Below, one piece after another: positions 35,208 to 43,432 of a stretch of 64,000 nucleotides of DNA. The number at the start of each line of letters is the position of its first letter. Positions within the stretch are counted from its first letter, which is position 1. Under the pieces are notes generated by a model that did not search any database, was not told the DNA's origin, and saw only the letters and a list, made by a program, of their open reading frames with translations. The stretch lies in assembly GCF_018128545.1 (NCBI RefSeq), contig NZ_JAGSND010000006.1, positions 174,487 to 238,486 of the forward strand, given 5' to 3'. This DNA comes from Sinanaerobacter chloroacetimidivorans (lineage in GTDB: Bacteria > Bacillota > Clostridia > Peptostreptococcales > Anaerovoracaceae). Both the position numbers and the translations under genes were made by a program.

Positions 35208-37298
35208 ATGAGTAGAATTTCGGAAATATTCGGCAGCATGGTTTTTAATGATGCAGTGATGAAAGAAAAATTGCCTAAGGGCACTTATAAAGCTTTAAAG
35301 AAAAATATGGAAGAAGGAACCAACCTGACGCTTGAGGTGGCAAATGTCGTGGCAAATGCCATGAAGGACTGGGCTCTGGAAAAAGGTGCGACTCACTTTA
35401 CTCATTGGTTCCAGCCAATGACAGGAGTTACCGCGGAAAAGCATGACAGTTTTATTTCCCCAACGGATGGCGGCGGTGTCATCATGGAGTTTTCCGGTAA
35501 AGAACTCATCAAAGGTGAGCCTGATGCATCAAGTTTTCCGTCCGGAGGCATAAGGGCAACCTTTGAGGCAAGGGGATACACCAACTGGGATCCTAGTTCC
35601 TATGCCTTTATTAAAGAGAATACCCTTTGCATTCCTACTGCTTTCTGCTCCTACGGCGGTGAAGCTCTGGATAAGAAAACTCCTTTGCTGAGATCTATGG
35701 AAGCATTGAATGTGCAGGCTCTCAGAATCTTAAAACTTCTGGGCTATGATGATGTCCGCAAAGTGGATTCCACCGTCGGACCAGAACAGGAGTATTTTCT
35801 GATCAACAAAGAATTGTATGATAAAAGAAAAGATTTAATATATTGCGGCAGAACCTTATTTGGTGCAAAACCGCCTAAAAATCAAGAATTGGAAGACCAT
35901 TACTTTGGTGCGATCAAGCCAAGAGTCAACGATTACATGGCTGAACTGGATGAGGAACTCTGGAAGCTTGGTATCCTGGCAAAAACAGAACATAATGAAG
36001 TCGCTCCTTCCCAGCATGAGTTTGCACCGATCTTTACAACGAACAATATCGCTACGGATCACAATCAGCTGGCAATGGAAATCATGAAGAAGGTTGCCCT
36101 GAATCATGGGCTGGTATGTCTGCTTCATGAAAAACCATTTGCGGGTATTAACGGAAGCGGAAAGCATATCAACTGGTCTTTATCTACAGACACCGGCATG
36201 AATCTGCTTTCACCAAGCAAATCACCCGCTACCAATTTGAAATTCCTGCTGTTCCTTTGCGCAGTCATAAAAGCCGTTGATGAATATCAGGATCTATTGA
36301 GAACTTCCGTTGCAAGCCCCGGAAATGACCACAGGCTTGGCGGCAACGAAGCTCCCCCTGCAATTATCTCCATGTTTATCGGAGAGGATTTGGAAGCAAT
36401 CCTGAATGCAATCGAAAAAGATGAGGTATATTCAGATTCGAAAGATCGTACAATGAATATCGGTGTTCAGGTTCTCCCTCCTTTCCAGAGAGATACCACA
36501 GACAGAAACAGAACGTCCCCGTTTGCTTTTACCGGCAATAAGTTCGAGTTCCGTATGGCTGGCTCCAATGCCTCCATCTCCTGTCCGAGCTACGTGCTCA
36601 ATACCACGGTAGCCGAGGCTTTAAGCCAGTTTGCAGACGAATTGGAAGCTTCCAGTGACTTTGAAAGCAGTGCAAAAGCATTAATTAAAAATACAATTAT
36701 AAAACATAAAAGAATTATATTCAATGGAAATAACTATTCTGATGAATGGGTTATTGAAGCAGAGAAGCGAGGTCTTCTAAACCTGAAATCTGCTGTAGAT
36801 GCATATCCGCTTTATACCAGTGAAAAGAATCTTGCTTTATTTAAAAAGCATTGTATCTTCACCGAAGTGGAAGTTCGTGCAAGACAGGAAATTGTCATGA
36901 AAGAATATTGCAATCTCATCAATATAGAAGCTCTGACCATGGTTGATATGGTTAACAAAGATATTCTTCCCGCTGTTTCCGGTTATATTAAATCCTTAAC
37001 GGAAACTGCCATCGGCAAGAAGGCCGTTTCCTCAGAAATTACCTGTGAGCTGGAAGAAGAATTGATTTCCAACCTGTCTTCCTTGTCGGTATGCCTGTAC
37101 AAGAGCGCTCAGGAGTTGGATAATGCATTGATTGAAGTCAATGCTATCGAAAACGTACAGACAGCAGCTGAATTCTACAATAAAAAGGTTCTTTCCATCA
37201 TGAAAGAAGTCAGAGGTGTGGCAGATACTCTGGAAACCATGACAGCCTCCAGTGCTTGGCCGTTCCCGACCTTTGGAGAATTGCTGTTCAGCGTCTAA
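35208..37298 (+). CDS. glnN: Type III glutamine synthetase
   Basis: 696 residues, matching GSIII (about 700-730) rather than the 440-residue GSI. It makes glutamine from glutamate, ammonia and ATP. Landmarks: the N-terminal [12 protein letters not shown] and [20 protein letters not shown] of the GSIII family, EQEYFLI for metal binding, [26 protein letters not shown], and [23 protein letters not shown] precedes the start. Expression appears controlled by the ANTAR hairpin and terminator in its leader. It faces asnB, and the ANTAR and amt genes lie further on. Confidence 0.95.
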   Translation: MSRISEIFGSMVFNDAVMKEKLPKGTYKALKKNMEEGTNLTLEVANVVANAMKDWALEKGATHFTHWFQPMTGVTAEKHDSFISPTDGGGVIMEFSGKELIKGEPDASSFPSGGIRATFEARGYTNWDPSSYAFIKENTLCIPTAFCSYGGEALDKKTPLLRSMEALNVQALRILKLLGYDDVRKVDSTVGPEQEYFLINKELYDKRKDLIYCGRTLFGAKPPKNQELEDHYFGAIKPRVNDYMAELDEELWKLGILAKTEHNEVAPSQHEFAPIFTTNNIATDHNQLAMEIMKKVALNHGLVCLLHEKPFAGINGSGKHINWSLSTDTGMNLLSPSKSPATNLKFLLFLCAVIKAVDEYQDLLRTSVASPGNDHRLGGNEAPPAIISMFIGEDLEAILNAIEKDEVYSDSKDRTMNIGVQVLPPFQRDTTDRNRTSPFAFTGNKFEFRMAGSNASISCPSYVLNTTVAEALSQFADELEASSDFESSAKALIKNTIIKHKRIIFNGNNYSDEWVIEAEKRGLLNLKSAVDAYPLYTSEKNLALFKKHCIFTEVEVRARQEIVMKEYCNLINIEALTMVDMVNKDILPAVSGYIKSLTETAIGKKAVSSEITCELEEELISNLSSLSVCLYKSAQELDNALIEVNAIENVQTAAEFYNKKVLSIMKEVRGVADTLETMTASSAWPFPTFGELLFSV

Positions 37299-37330
37299 TT
37301 TTGTTCTTCTCTTTTTTTAACATATATAAT

Positions 37331-37379
37331 AAACCAAAGACCGAGGGATCCTAAGATCCAGCTCGGTCTTTGGTTTTTT
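37331..37379 (+). terminator. Bidirectional intrinsic terminator between glnN and asnB
   Basis: Arms ACCAAAGACCGAG and CTCGGTCTTTGGT enclose a second small hairpin (GGATC-ctaa-GATCC), followed by TTTTTTG. It lies 33 bases after the glnN stop, and its symmetry can serve the convergent asnB too. Confidence 0.9.
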
Positions 37380-37471
37380 GCAGTATTATCATTGTACCAT
37401 TATTCCGCTTGTTTCATGTATGTTGAAAACCTTGATCCTTCGTCCTATCAGGTTTCCTTATATACTATATG

Positions 37472-39298
37472 CTAGATCAGTCTTATCTGATATCTTTTCA
37501 TCCAATAATCTATTTGCAGGAAATAGGCAATGGTCTGCGGGGTAGTCATCAACTGGCCGTACCATGGTACGGAGCGGTTTGACGTCAGCAGTTTTTTCAG
37601 TTCGGTTTTTTTAATAAATTGCAGGATAGGAGAAGTACCTTCTGAAATCAATTCCTGCAGAAGCTTGGAAAGAGCTTCGAGATATTCCGGATGATGTGTT
37701 TTGGGGTAGGGACTTTTCTTTCTCCAGAGCACTTCTTCCGGAAGGATCCCTTCCATGGCCTTTCGCAGAATGCCTTTTTCTCTTCCTTCATAGTTTTTCA
37801 TTTCCCAGGGCACGGTATACAGGTACTCTACAATTCTGTAGTCACAGAAAGGTACACGGACCTCCAGACCATTATGCATTGCCATCCGGTCCTTTCGATC
37901 AAGCAAGGTTTGCATAAACCATTCCAGATTGAGATTGGTCATTTCCTTCATTCTGGACTCTAACGGGGATAATCCGGGCAGTTTTGAGGTTTGTTCGACT
38001 GTTGATTCATATCGTTTGTAAACGTAGCTCTGGGGATCAATTTCTCTAAGAAATTCATCTTTCAAAAAAGTACTGCGGTATTGGGTGGACTGTGCCCAGG
38101 GGAAACCATCAATATTGCGTATGGTCTCATCCCGGTACCAGGGATATCCTCCAAAGACTTCATCAGCACATTCTCCCGACAAGGCAACGGGAGCATGCTC
38201 TTTTACCTCCTTGCAAAACAGCAGCAAAGAGGAATCTACATCAGCCATGCCCGGCAGGTCTCTGGCATCGACCGCCTTAAACAAAGCGTCGATAAGTTCC
38301 GGAGTCCGTATGATAATCTTATGATGCTCCGTTTGAAGGAAATCCTTCATTTTATTGATATAATAGTCATCGCTGTTCGGTTGGAATTTACTTGGGGTGA
38401 AGTATTTCTCATTGTCAAGATAGTCTACGGAAAAGGTATGAAGGCTTTCGCCTTTGTTTTTTAAATATTTGCATGACAATGCGGAAATGATGCTGGAATC
38501 CAGCCCTCCGGATAAAAAAGTACATACCGGTACATCTGATACCAGCTGCTTTTCTATAGCATCGGAAACTAGATACCTTACCTTTTCAACAGTTTGAGTA
38601 AAGGTGTCCTGATGCTCTTTATCTTCCAGCTTCCAATAGCGATATGTCTTCAGCCCATCCTTGCCAAAATGCCCACAGGAGCCTGCATGCAGCTCCTCAA
38701 TTCCTTTCAATACTCCGTATCCCGGTGTTCTGCCCGGCCCGATCAGCATAATCTCAGCAATGGAATTTATATCAATGGCAGGTTCTGCAATAGGGTGGGC
38801 GAGAATCGCTTTGATTTCCGAACCAAAGACGAAAGTACTGCCTTTTAAGTAATAAAAAAATGGCTTTACACCCATGCGGTCTCTGGCAATAAAGAGTTTT
38901 TCCAGAAATTGATCCCAGATGGCAAAGGCAAAGATACCATTTAAATAATTGACACAGTCTTCTCCCCATTCTACGTAGGATTTCAATAGTACTTCCGTAT
39001 CGGAATGTCCTATAAAACCATGCCCCTTGGCTTTTAATTGTTCTCTGATTTCTTCTGTATTATATAATTCACCGTTATATACAATACAATATTCTTTTTC
39101 TCCATAAACGGTTTTCATAGGCTGAATGCCGTTTTCAAGGTCAACGATGGATAGTCTGGTATGAATAAGGGTTGCATACTCCCTTTGAAAAATACCATCC
39201 TGATCCGGGCCTCTTCTTTTTAAAACATCCCGCATCAAGCCGTAATCCGCTTGATATTTTTTCCCGCTGTAATTAATTTCTCCTGCTATTCCGCACAT
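37472..39298 (-). CDS. asnB: Asparagine synthetase (glutamine-hydrolysing)
   Basis: 608 residues. It makes asparagine from aspartate, ATP and glutamine. The N-terminal nucleophile is Cys2 (MCGIAGEI), with RLSIVDL, YNGELYN and HSDTEVLL marking the glutaminase domain. SGGLDSSIISAL is the PP-loop of the synthetase domain, and GECADEVFGGYPWYR follows. Its leader carries the AAAGGC hairpin and a terminator, so it belongs to the same ANTAR regulon as glnN and amt. Free asparagine made here and Asn-tRNA made by the GatCAB/AspRS fusion are separate routes. Confidence 0.93.
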   Translation of the reverse strand: MCGIAGEINYSGKKYQADYGLMRDVLKRRGPDQDGIFQREYATLIHTRLSIVDLENGIQPMKTVYGEKEYCIVYNGELYNTEEIREQLKAKGHGFIGHSDTEVLLKSYVEWGEDCVNYLNGIFAFAIWDQFLEKLFIARDRMGVKPFFYYLKGSTFVFGSEIKAILAHPIAEPAIDINSIAEIMLIGPGRTPGYGVLKGIEELHAGSCGHFGKDGLKTYRYWKLEDKEHQDTFTQTVEKVRYLVSDAIEKQLVSDVPVCTFLSGGLDSSIISALSCKYLKNKGESLHTFSVDYLDNEKYFTPSKFQPNSDDYYINKMKDFLQTEHHKIIIRTPELIDALFKAVDARDLPGMADVDSSLLLFCKEVKEHAPVALSGECADEVFGGYPWYRDETIRNIDGFPWAQSTQYRSTFLKDEFLREIDPQSYVYKRYESTVEQTSKLPGLSPLESRMKEMTNLNLEWFMQTLLDRKDRMAMHNGLEVRVPFCDYRIVEYLYTVPWEMKNYEGREKGILRKAMEGILPEEVLWRKKSPYPKTHHPEYLEALSKLLQELISEGTSPILQFIKKTELKKLLTSNRSVPWYGQLMTTPQTIAYFLQIDYWMKRYQIRLI

Positions 39299-39310
39299 GA
39301 TATTACCTCG

Positions 39311-39330
39311 TATAACGCAATCGCGTTATA
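39311..39330 (-). repeat. Perfect palindrome TATAACGC-aatc-GCGTTATA just upstream of asnB
   Basis: An 8-bp perfect stem with a 4-base loop, ending about 10 bases before the asnB start and adjoining the ACGAGG ribosome site. It may be an RNA hairpin affecting translation or an operator. It lies downstream of the leader terminator, so it would appear only in the read-through transcript. Confidence 0.5.
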
Positions 39331-39374
39331 GTTATACCTTTCCATTGACTGATCTATTGACTGATTTTAGTATC

Positions 39375-39430
39375 AATAAAACAGGCGTTTTTATCGCAGA
39401 TGAAAAACGCCTTTGTATGGTTATATTATA
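39375..39430 (-). promoter_or_regulatory. asnB leader: promoter -10, AAAGGC hairpin and terminator
   Basis: TATAAT at 39425-39430 has no good -35 at 17 bases. Right after it lies AC-AAAGGC-GT (loop 39409-39414), with a weak outer stem containing one mismatch. The loop overlaps the 5' arm of a strong terminator, GGCGTTTTT...AAAAACGCC, then TGTTTT (39375-39411). The order promoter, hexaloop, overlapping terminator is the same as for glnN and amt, although this hairpin is the least stable of the set. Confidence 0.65.
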
Positions 39431-39470
39431 TGCATCTTATGAATAATGTTGCATCATAAAAATTCATTGC

Positions 39471-40040
39471 CTATTGCTCGTAGGCTTTTAAAATTCTTTT
39501 TGCAACCCGAAATTTTGAAATACGCAAATCCATAGATTGCTTCTCTATGTATTTATGGGCCTGGGATTCCGTCATGGCCAGATATTCAATCAGTACGCAT
39601 TTTGCTCTGCTGATAAGCTTCAGCTCCTCTATCTTATTCTGCAAGCTGATGTTTTCTTCCTTTAAAGTCATGAATCTCAGCCTTGTAACATCGGCAAATT
39701 TCACTGCCTGGTTGAAGAAAGCTCTTACGATGGGTTTCCCCACCACCAGAACCCCATAAGGTTCCACTTTCTGTGAAACAGCATCAGCATACTTATTTTG
39801 AACTGCCATCAGGACCCCAGCCATAGAATGTTCTGTGACAAAAACCGCCAAATCAGTTCCGGATTTATCTTCCAACGGAGAATTTATGATAACGAGATCA
39901 AACTCAGTTTTTTCAATTAGGCTTCTGGCTTCCGCATCACTGTACGAGGTGGTGATTTGTGAAGATACGCCCATCTCCAGCAGTTGTAAAAGCATATCTT
40001 TACTTTTTCCTTTTCTTGACACCAAAAGTATCTTTTCCAT
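39471..40040 (-). CDS. ANTAR-domain RNA-binding antiterminator with degenerate receiver domain
   Basis: 189 residues: a receiver-like domain (1-118), a coiled coil (about 121-142) and a C-terminal ANTAR domain (about 134-188; RAKCVLIEYLAMTESQAHKYIEKQSMD...VAKRIL). The phospho-acceptor Asp is replaced by Asn53 (FDLVIINSPLED), and the acidic pair after strand 1 is missing (ILLVSRKG). Lys102 is kept. It is therefore unlikely to be a normal phosphorylated response regulator, and no histidine kinase gene is nearby. It sits between asnB and the amt-PII gene. The matching hexaloop hairpins in the leaders of glnN, asnB and amt are its obvious targets. An AAGGTGG site precedes the start. Confidence 0.88.
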   Translation of the reverse strand: MEKILLVSRKGKSKDMLLQLLEMGVSSQITTSYSDAEARSLIEKTEFDLVIINSPLEDKSGTDLAVFVTEHSMAGVLMAVQNKYADAVSQKVEPYGVLVVGKPIVRAFFNQAVKFADVTRLRFMTLKEENISLQNKIEELKLISRAKCVLIEYLAMTESQAHKYIEKQSMDLRISKFRVAKRILKAYEQ

Positions 40041-40080
40041 CTATAGCCACCACCTTTCCGGTTACATATTAGCTCATTGT

Positions 40081-40239
40081 TATCATAGGCCAAGCATCCA
40101 GGGTGATTCAATGAGCGCTTCCTCTCAGCAACGCTGCATCTCAATGGCATCGCTCATTATATCATAGCCCGAGTATCCAAGATGATTCAATGAGCGCTTC
40201 CTCTCAGCAACGCTGCATCTCAATGGCATGCGCTCATTA
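40081..40239 (-). repeat. Two tandem 79/80-bp repeats in the leader of the ANTAR gene
   Basis: Unit 1 is 40081-40159 and unit 2 is 40160-40239. They are almost identical over the central 55 bases and differ slightly at TATCATAGGCCAAG versus TATCATAGCCCGAG. A partial third copy follows toward the gene (GCTCATTGTTATCAT). Each unit, read on the minus strand, contains TATAATGAGCG and a long-range inverted repeat AATGAGCG...CGCTCATT. The promoter-distal -10 (near 40237) has TTGAAA 16 bases upstream, so transcription would run through both copies before reaching the gene start at 40040. Confidence 0.7.
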
Positions 40240-40314
40240 TACCACGTTGTCAGAAAATTTCAAATACTTAATAATCCTAATTCAATTGGCAAAATATGTT
40301 TCAAAAAACCTTAT

Positions 40315-42030
40315 TTATCTTTTGCTCTCATCATATTGGAGAGCGTCGTACCCTTCTTCTCCGGTACTGACTCTGACTACATTTTCCACATCATAGACGA
40401 AAATTTTACCATCGCCCACGGTTCCTGTTCTCAATACTGCATTTGCCGTTTCTATTACCTTTCTCACCGGAACCTTGCTTACAACCACTTCAATGCAGAC
40501 TTTGGGCAAAAGCTTCATTTCCAGCTTAACACCCCTGTAATAGTCGTTTCTGCCCTTCTGTGCTCCGCAGCCATGAACCTGAGTTACAGTCATACCCGTA
40601 ATGCCGATTTTATTTAAAGCTTCCTTCAGCTCATCAAACTTATTTTGATTTGCATAAATTTCCACTTTGGAGATCTTTGCCTTTCCCTTGTCATCAGGCA
40701 GGGTGGATTCTATTGGCTGAGCCGTTGCATCATACCCGTTGCTGTAGCCGTTACCATAGCCATTACTGTTGCCGTTTTTCATATCTTCAAGAGTAACTGC
40801 ATCCAATCTCGGCATAAAGTCGGCATAACTGCTCACCAAATCATGTTCGAATACATCCAATCCTATTTCTTCCTCTTCCCTGGTAACACGGAGACCAATG
40901 GTATTTTTAATGATCTGGAACAGAATAGTCATAGTAATTGCGATCCACGCTCCTACACTGACCACCCCTATAATCTGAACACTCACCATGCTTACACCTC
41001 CGCCGTAAAGGAGTCCTCCGTCCAGAGCGAAAACACCGGTCAAGATAGTACCTGCCGCACCACAGAGACCATGGACACCGATGGCACCCACAGGATCGTC
41101 AATTCTTAATTTTTTATCGATAAATTCAATTCCAAACACTGTAACGAGTGAGGCAATCAAACCGATGGCAAATGCGCCCATTGCATTTACCGCATCGCAT
41201 CCTGCTGTAATGGCCACCAGACCTCCTAATGCGCCATTTAATGTCATGGACACATCGGGCTTTTTATATTTGATCCAGGTTATGATCATCGTTCCCGTAG
41301 CTGCTGCAGCTGCCGCCAAATTCGTGTTAAAGAAAATATTGCTCATGCTGACCAGTACATCGTCACCGGTGGCAGATACGGTAGATCCGCCGTTAAATCC
41401 AAACCAGCCAAACCAAAGAATAAATACACCCAGTGCTCCAATGATAAGATTATGTGCGGGTATGGCCTGGGCTTCTCCCTTGCTGTTGTACTTTCCAATT
41501 CTGGGTCCGAGAATAGCTGCCCCGACAAAAGCCGCAATGCCGCCTACCATATGTACCGCTGTGGATCCGGCAAAATCATGGAATCCCAATTGTGAAAGCC
41601 AGCCGCCGCCCCAGATCCAGTGTCCGGATATCGGATAGATAACGGCACTGATTGCTAAACTATAAATACAGTAGGCAGAAAATTTCGTTCTTTCGGCCAT
41701 AGCACCGGAGACAATGGTTGCTGCTGTTGCACAGAAAACGGTTTGGAATATTAAAAATGCCGAAGTTGGAAAAGCAGAATCATAATTTGACAAGACAAAG
41801 AAATCGGGTATTCCGATAATTCCTCCGAGGCTGGTGCCAAACATGAGTCCAAAACCCAAAATCCAGAAAACTACGGACCCTAACGCAAAGTCCATTAAAT
41901 TTTTCATTATAATGTTAGCCGAGTTCTTAGCTCTGGTAAAACCTGTCTCTACCATTGCAAAGCCTGCCTGCATAAAAAATACCAAAGCAGCTGCAATCAG
42001 TACCCACATAGTATCAACTGATGAAAACAT
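40315..42030 (-). CDS. Ammonium transporter fused to a PII signalling domain
   Basis: 571 residues. Residues 1-385 are an Amt channel with eleven or so helices, the pore His pair (His160 in DFAGSTAVHMVGG, His320 in GAIGVHGLCG) and the N-terminal MWVLIAAALVFFMQAGFAMVETG. Residues 386-450 are a linker with Asn-Gly-Tyr repeats. Residues 451-560 are a complete PII domain: VEIYANQNKFDELKEAL, T-loop HGCGAQKGRNDYYRG with Tyr497/498, LPKVCIEVVV, and TGTVGDGKIFV. PII normally plugs Amt from the cytosol in response to 2-oxoglutarate and ATP/ADP. Here the plug is tethered. Its leader has the ANTAR hairpin. Confidence 0.94.
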   Translation of the reverse strand: MFSSVDTMWVLIAAALVFFMQAGFAMVETGFTRAKNSANIIMKNLMDFALGSVVFWILGFGLMFGTSLGGIIGIPDFFVLSNYDSAFPTSAFLIFQTVFCATAATIVSGAMAERTKFSAYCIYSLAISAVIYPISGHWIWGGGWLSQLGFHDFAGSTAVHMVGGIAAFVGAAILGPRIGKYNSKGEAQAIPAHNLIIGALGVFILWFGWFGFNGGSTVSATGDDVLVSMSNIFFNTNLAAAAAATGTMIITWIKYKKPDVSMTLNGALGGLVAITAGCDAVNAMGAFAIGLIASLVTVFGIEFIDKKLRIDDPVGAIGVHGLCGAAGTILTGVFALDGGLLYGGGVSMVSVQIIGVVSVGAWIAITMTILFQIIKNTIGLRVTREEEEIGLDVFEHDLVSSYADFMPRLDAVTLEDMKNGNSNGYGNGYSNGYDATAQPIESTLPDDKGKAKISKVEIYANQNKFDELKEALNKIGITGMTVTQVHGCGAQKGRNDYYRGVKLEMKLLPKVCIEVVVSKVPVRKVIETANAVLRTGTVGDGKIFVYDVENVVRVSTGEEGYDALQYDESKR

Positions 42031-42063
42031 AAATAATTCCTCCCTTCCTATTAGACCGCCAAT

Positions 42064-42102
42064 AAAAAAAGACGCCGGTGGTTACCCACAGCGCCTTTGC
42101 TA
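42064..42102 (-). promoter_or_regulatory. ANTAR hairpin overlapping an intrinsic terminator, amt leader
   Basis: On the minus strand TAGC-AAAGGC-GCTG (42089-42102) has the same hexaloop as in glnN. Its loop and 3' arm form the start of the terminator GGCGCTGTGG-gtaa-CCACCGGCGTC plus a T-run (42064-42098), so antiterminator and terminator exclude each other. The first 15 bases (TATAGCAAAGGCGCT) are identical to the glnN leader. Confidence 0.78.
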
Positions 42103-42113
42103 TATAGTTGATG

Positions 42114-42142
42114 ATTATAGTCCTGTTTTTCTCATCTGTCAA
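42114..42142 (-). promoter_or_regulatory. Consensus sigma-A promoter of the amt-PII gene
   Basis: Perfect TTGACA (42137-42142), a 17-base spacer and a perfect TATAAT (42114-42119). The expected transcript starts near 42107, about five bases before the hexaloop hairpin, as in glnN. With such a strong promoter, control must come mainly from the leader. Confidence 0.85.
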
Positions 42143-42243
42143 CACTAATTTAAAAAATATTTTTGATTCACCGTTATTTTTTTGTATTCCGGATGTTTTT
42201 CAAATTGTATCTTGAAATATTTAAGGTTTTATTGTAAATCGCC

Positions 42244-42330
42244 TTGATTTTTTGATTTGTATACTGTATACTAACAATGAACAGACAAAGGCGTCTCTTT
42301 TATTTTATTCAGGAGCTCTTTGTCTTCTGT
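42244..42330 (+). ncRNA. Candidate small RNA with an orphan ANTAR-type hairpin
   Basis: On the plus strand, TTGATT (42244-42249), 17 bases and TATACT (42267-42272) form a promoter. About four bases after the expected start lies a perfect hairpin, AGAC-AAAGGC-GTCT (42283-42296), with the same hexaloop as the three nitrogen-gene leaders. AGACAAAG can instead pair with CTTTGTCT at 42318-42325, followed by TCTGTTT, giving a weak terminator that competes with the small hairpin. No plus-strand gene follows; read-through would run antisense into trpS. It could be a decoy RNA for the ANTAR protein or the leader of an antisense transcript. Confidence 0.5.
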
Positions 42331-42401
42331 TTACTATTTACAATTGCCCGTTGTCAGCCGTCATGGCTTGGCATAAATAGGGCGGCAGGTGCCAAAGCAG
42401 A

Positions 42402-43382
42402 TTAGATACCTAATCCGAACACATCCTTCACCCTTTTCATGGTTTTCTCTGCAATGGCATTTGCTCTTTGCCCTCCATCCTTTAAGATGGATACCAGCTC
42501 GCTGGAATTTCTGATCTCATGAAATCGCTGCTGAATCGGGGAAATGGCCTCTACCACTACTTCTACCAAATCTTTTTTGAAGGTTCCGTATCCGCATCCT
42601 TCGTATTTCTTCTCGATTTCTTTGATATCCATTCCGGAAAACGCGCTGTAAATATTTAAAAGGTTGCTGATTCCCGGCTTATTTTCAATATCAAATCGAA
42701 TAGATCCTTCTGAATCCGTCGTTGATTTCATAATCGATTTTTTAATTTTATTTGCATCATCCAAAAGCGAAATTCTGCTGTGCACATTTTCCGCACTCTT
42801 GCTCATTTTAGATGTCGGATCATCCAAAGACATAATACGGGCACCCGCCTTTAAAAATCTTCCTTCAGGCACCACAAAGGTTTCCCCGCAACGATTATTG
42901 ACTCTTAAAGCCAGATCCCTGGTTATTTCAATATGCTGCTTCTGATCATTTCCTACGGGAACTACATCGGTGTCATAAAGCAGGATATCTGCCGCCATCA
43001 AGATGGGATAGGTAAAAAGACCCGTTGGAGCTGATTCGCTTCCTTTGCTCTTCTGTTTAAATTGAGTCATACGGGAAAGTTCTCCGGTATAGGAATTACA
43101 AGTGAGAATCCAAGCCAGCTCAGCGTGCCCCGGTACATCTGACTGTACGAAAATAATGGAGTTTTCAGGATCTAAGCCTACTGCAAGATACAACGCAGCC
43201 ACATCTAATATATTTTTCCTAAGTAATTTTGGATCCTGGGGCAATGTTAAAGAATGCATATCCACAATACAGTAGATACAGTCATTTTCTTCCTGAAGCT
43301 CTACAAACTGCTTCAATGCTCCTAAATAATTCCCTATGTGTATATTACCTGTCGGTTGAACTCCTGAAAATACTCGTTTCAT
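42402..43382 (-). CDS. trpS: Tryptophanyl-tRNA synthetase
   Basis: 326 residues, the usual length. Class I motifs are present: HIGH as PTGNIHIGNY near residue 11 and KMSKS in DPTSKMSKS near residue 194. DMHSLTLPQDP and PVGNDQKQHIEITRDLA are also typical. It lies between the amt control region and the sigma factor gene. No T-box is visible in the 50 bases upstream. Its 3' end is faced by the candidate small RNA. Confidence 0.95.
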   Translation of the reverse strand: MKRVFSGVQPTGNIHIGNYLGALKQFVELQEENDCIYCIVDMHSLTLPQDPKLLRKNILDVAALYLAVGLDPENSIIFVQSDVPGHAELAWILTCNSYTGELSRMTQFKQKSKGSESAPTGLFTYPILMAADILLYDTDVVPVGNDQKQHIEITRDLALRVNNRCGETFVVPEGRFLKAGARIMSLDDPTSKMSKSAENVHSRISLLDDANKIKKSIMKSTTDSEGSIRFDIENKPGISNLLNIYSAFSGMDIKEIEKKYEGCGYGTFKKDLVEVVVEAISPIQQRFHEIRNSSELVSILKDGGQRANAIAEKTMKRVKDVFGLGI

Positions 43383-43432
43383 TTCTTCCTATCCTCGTTT
43401 CTGATAAAGATGCTTTTATTATGTACCGTTTT

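Noticed and set aside
39311..39330. The TATAACGC palindrome before asnB as a footprint of the same element found upstream of gyrB (both contain TTATAACG or TATAACGC).
   Set aside because: The shared part is only seven or eight bases. Without more copies to compare, a link cannot be supported.
40081..40239. Possible CRISPR array because of the direct repeats.
   Set aside because: Only two units of about 79 bases with no variable spacers, and no cas genes in the window.
42277..42405. A 42-codon open frame starting at ATG on the plus strand within the candidate small RNA.
   Set aside because: It has no ribosome binding site, its start coincides with the predicted transcription start, and the frame overlaps the trpS end. 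It is more likely chance.
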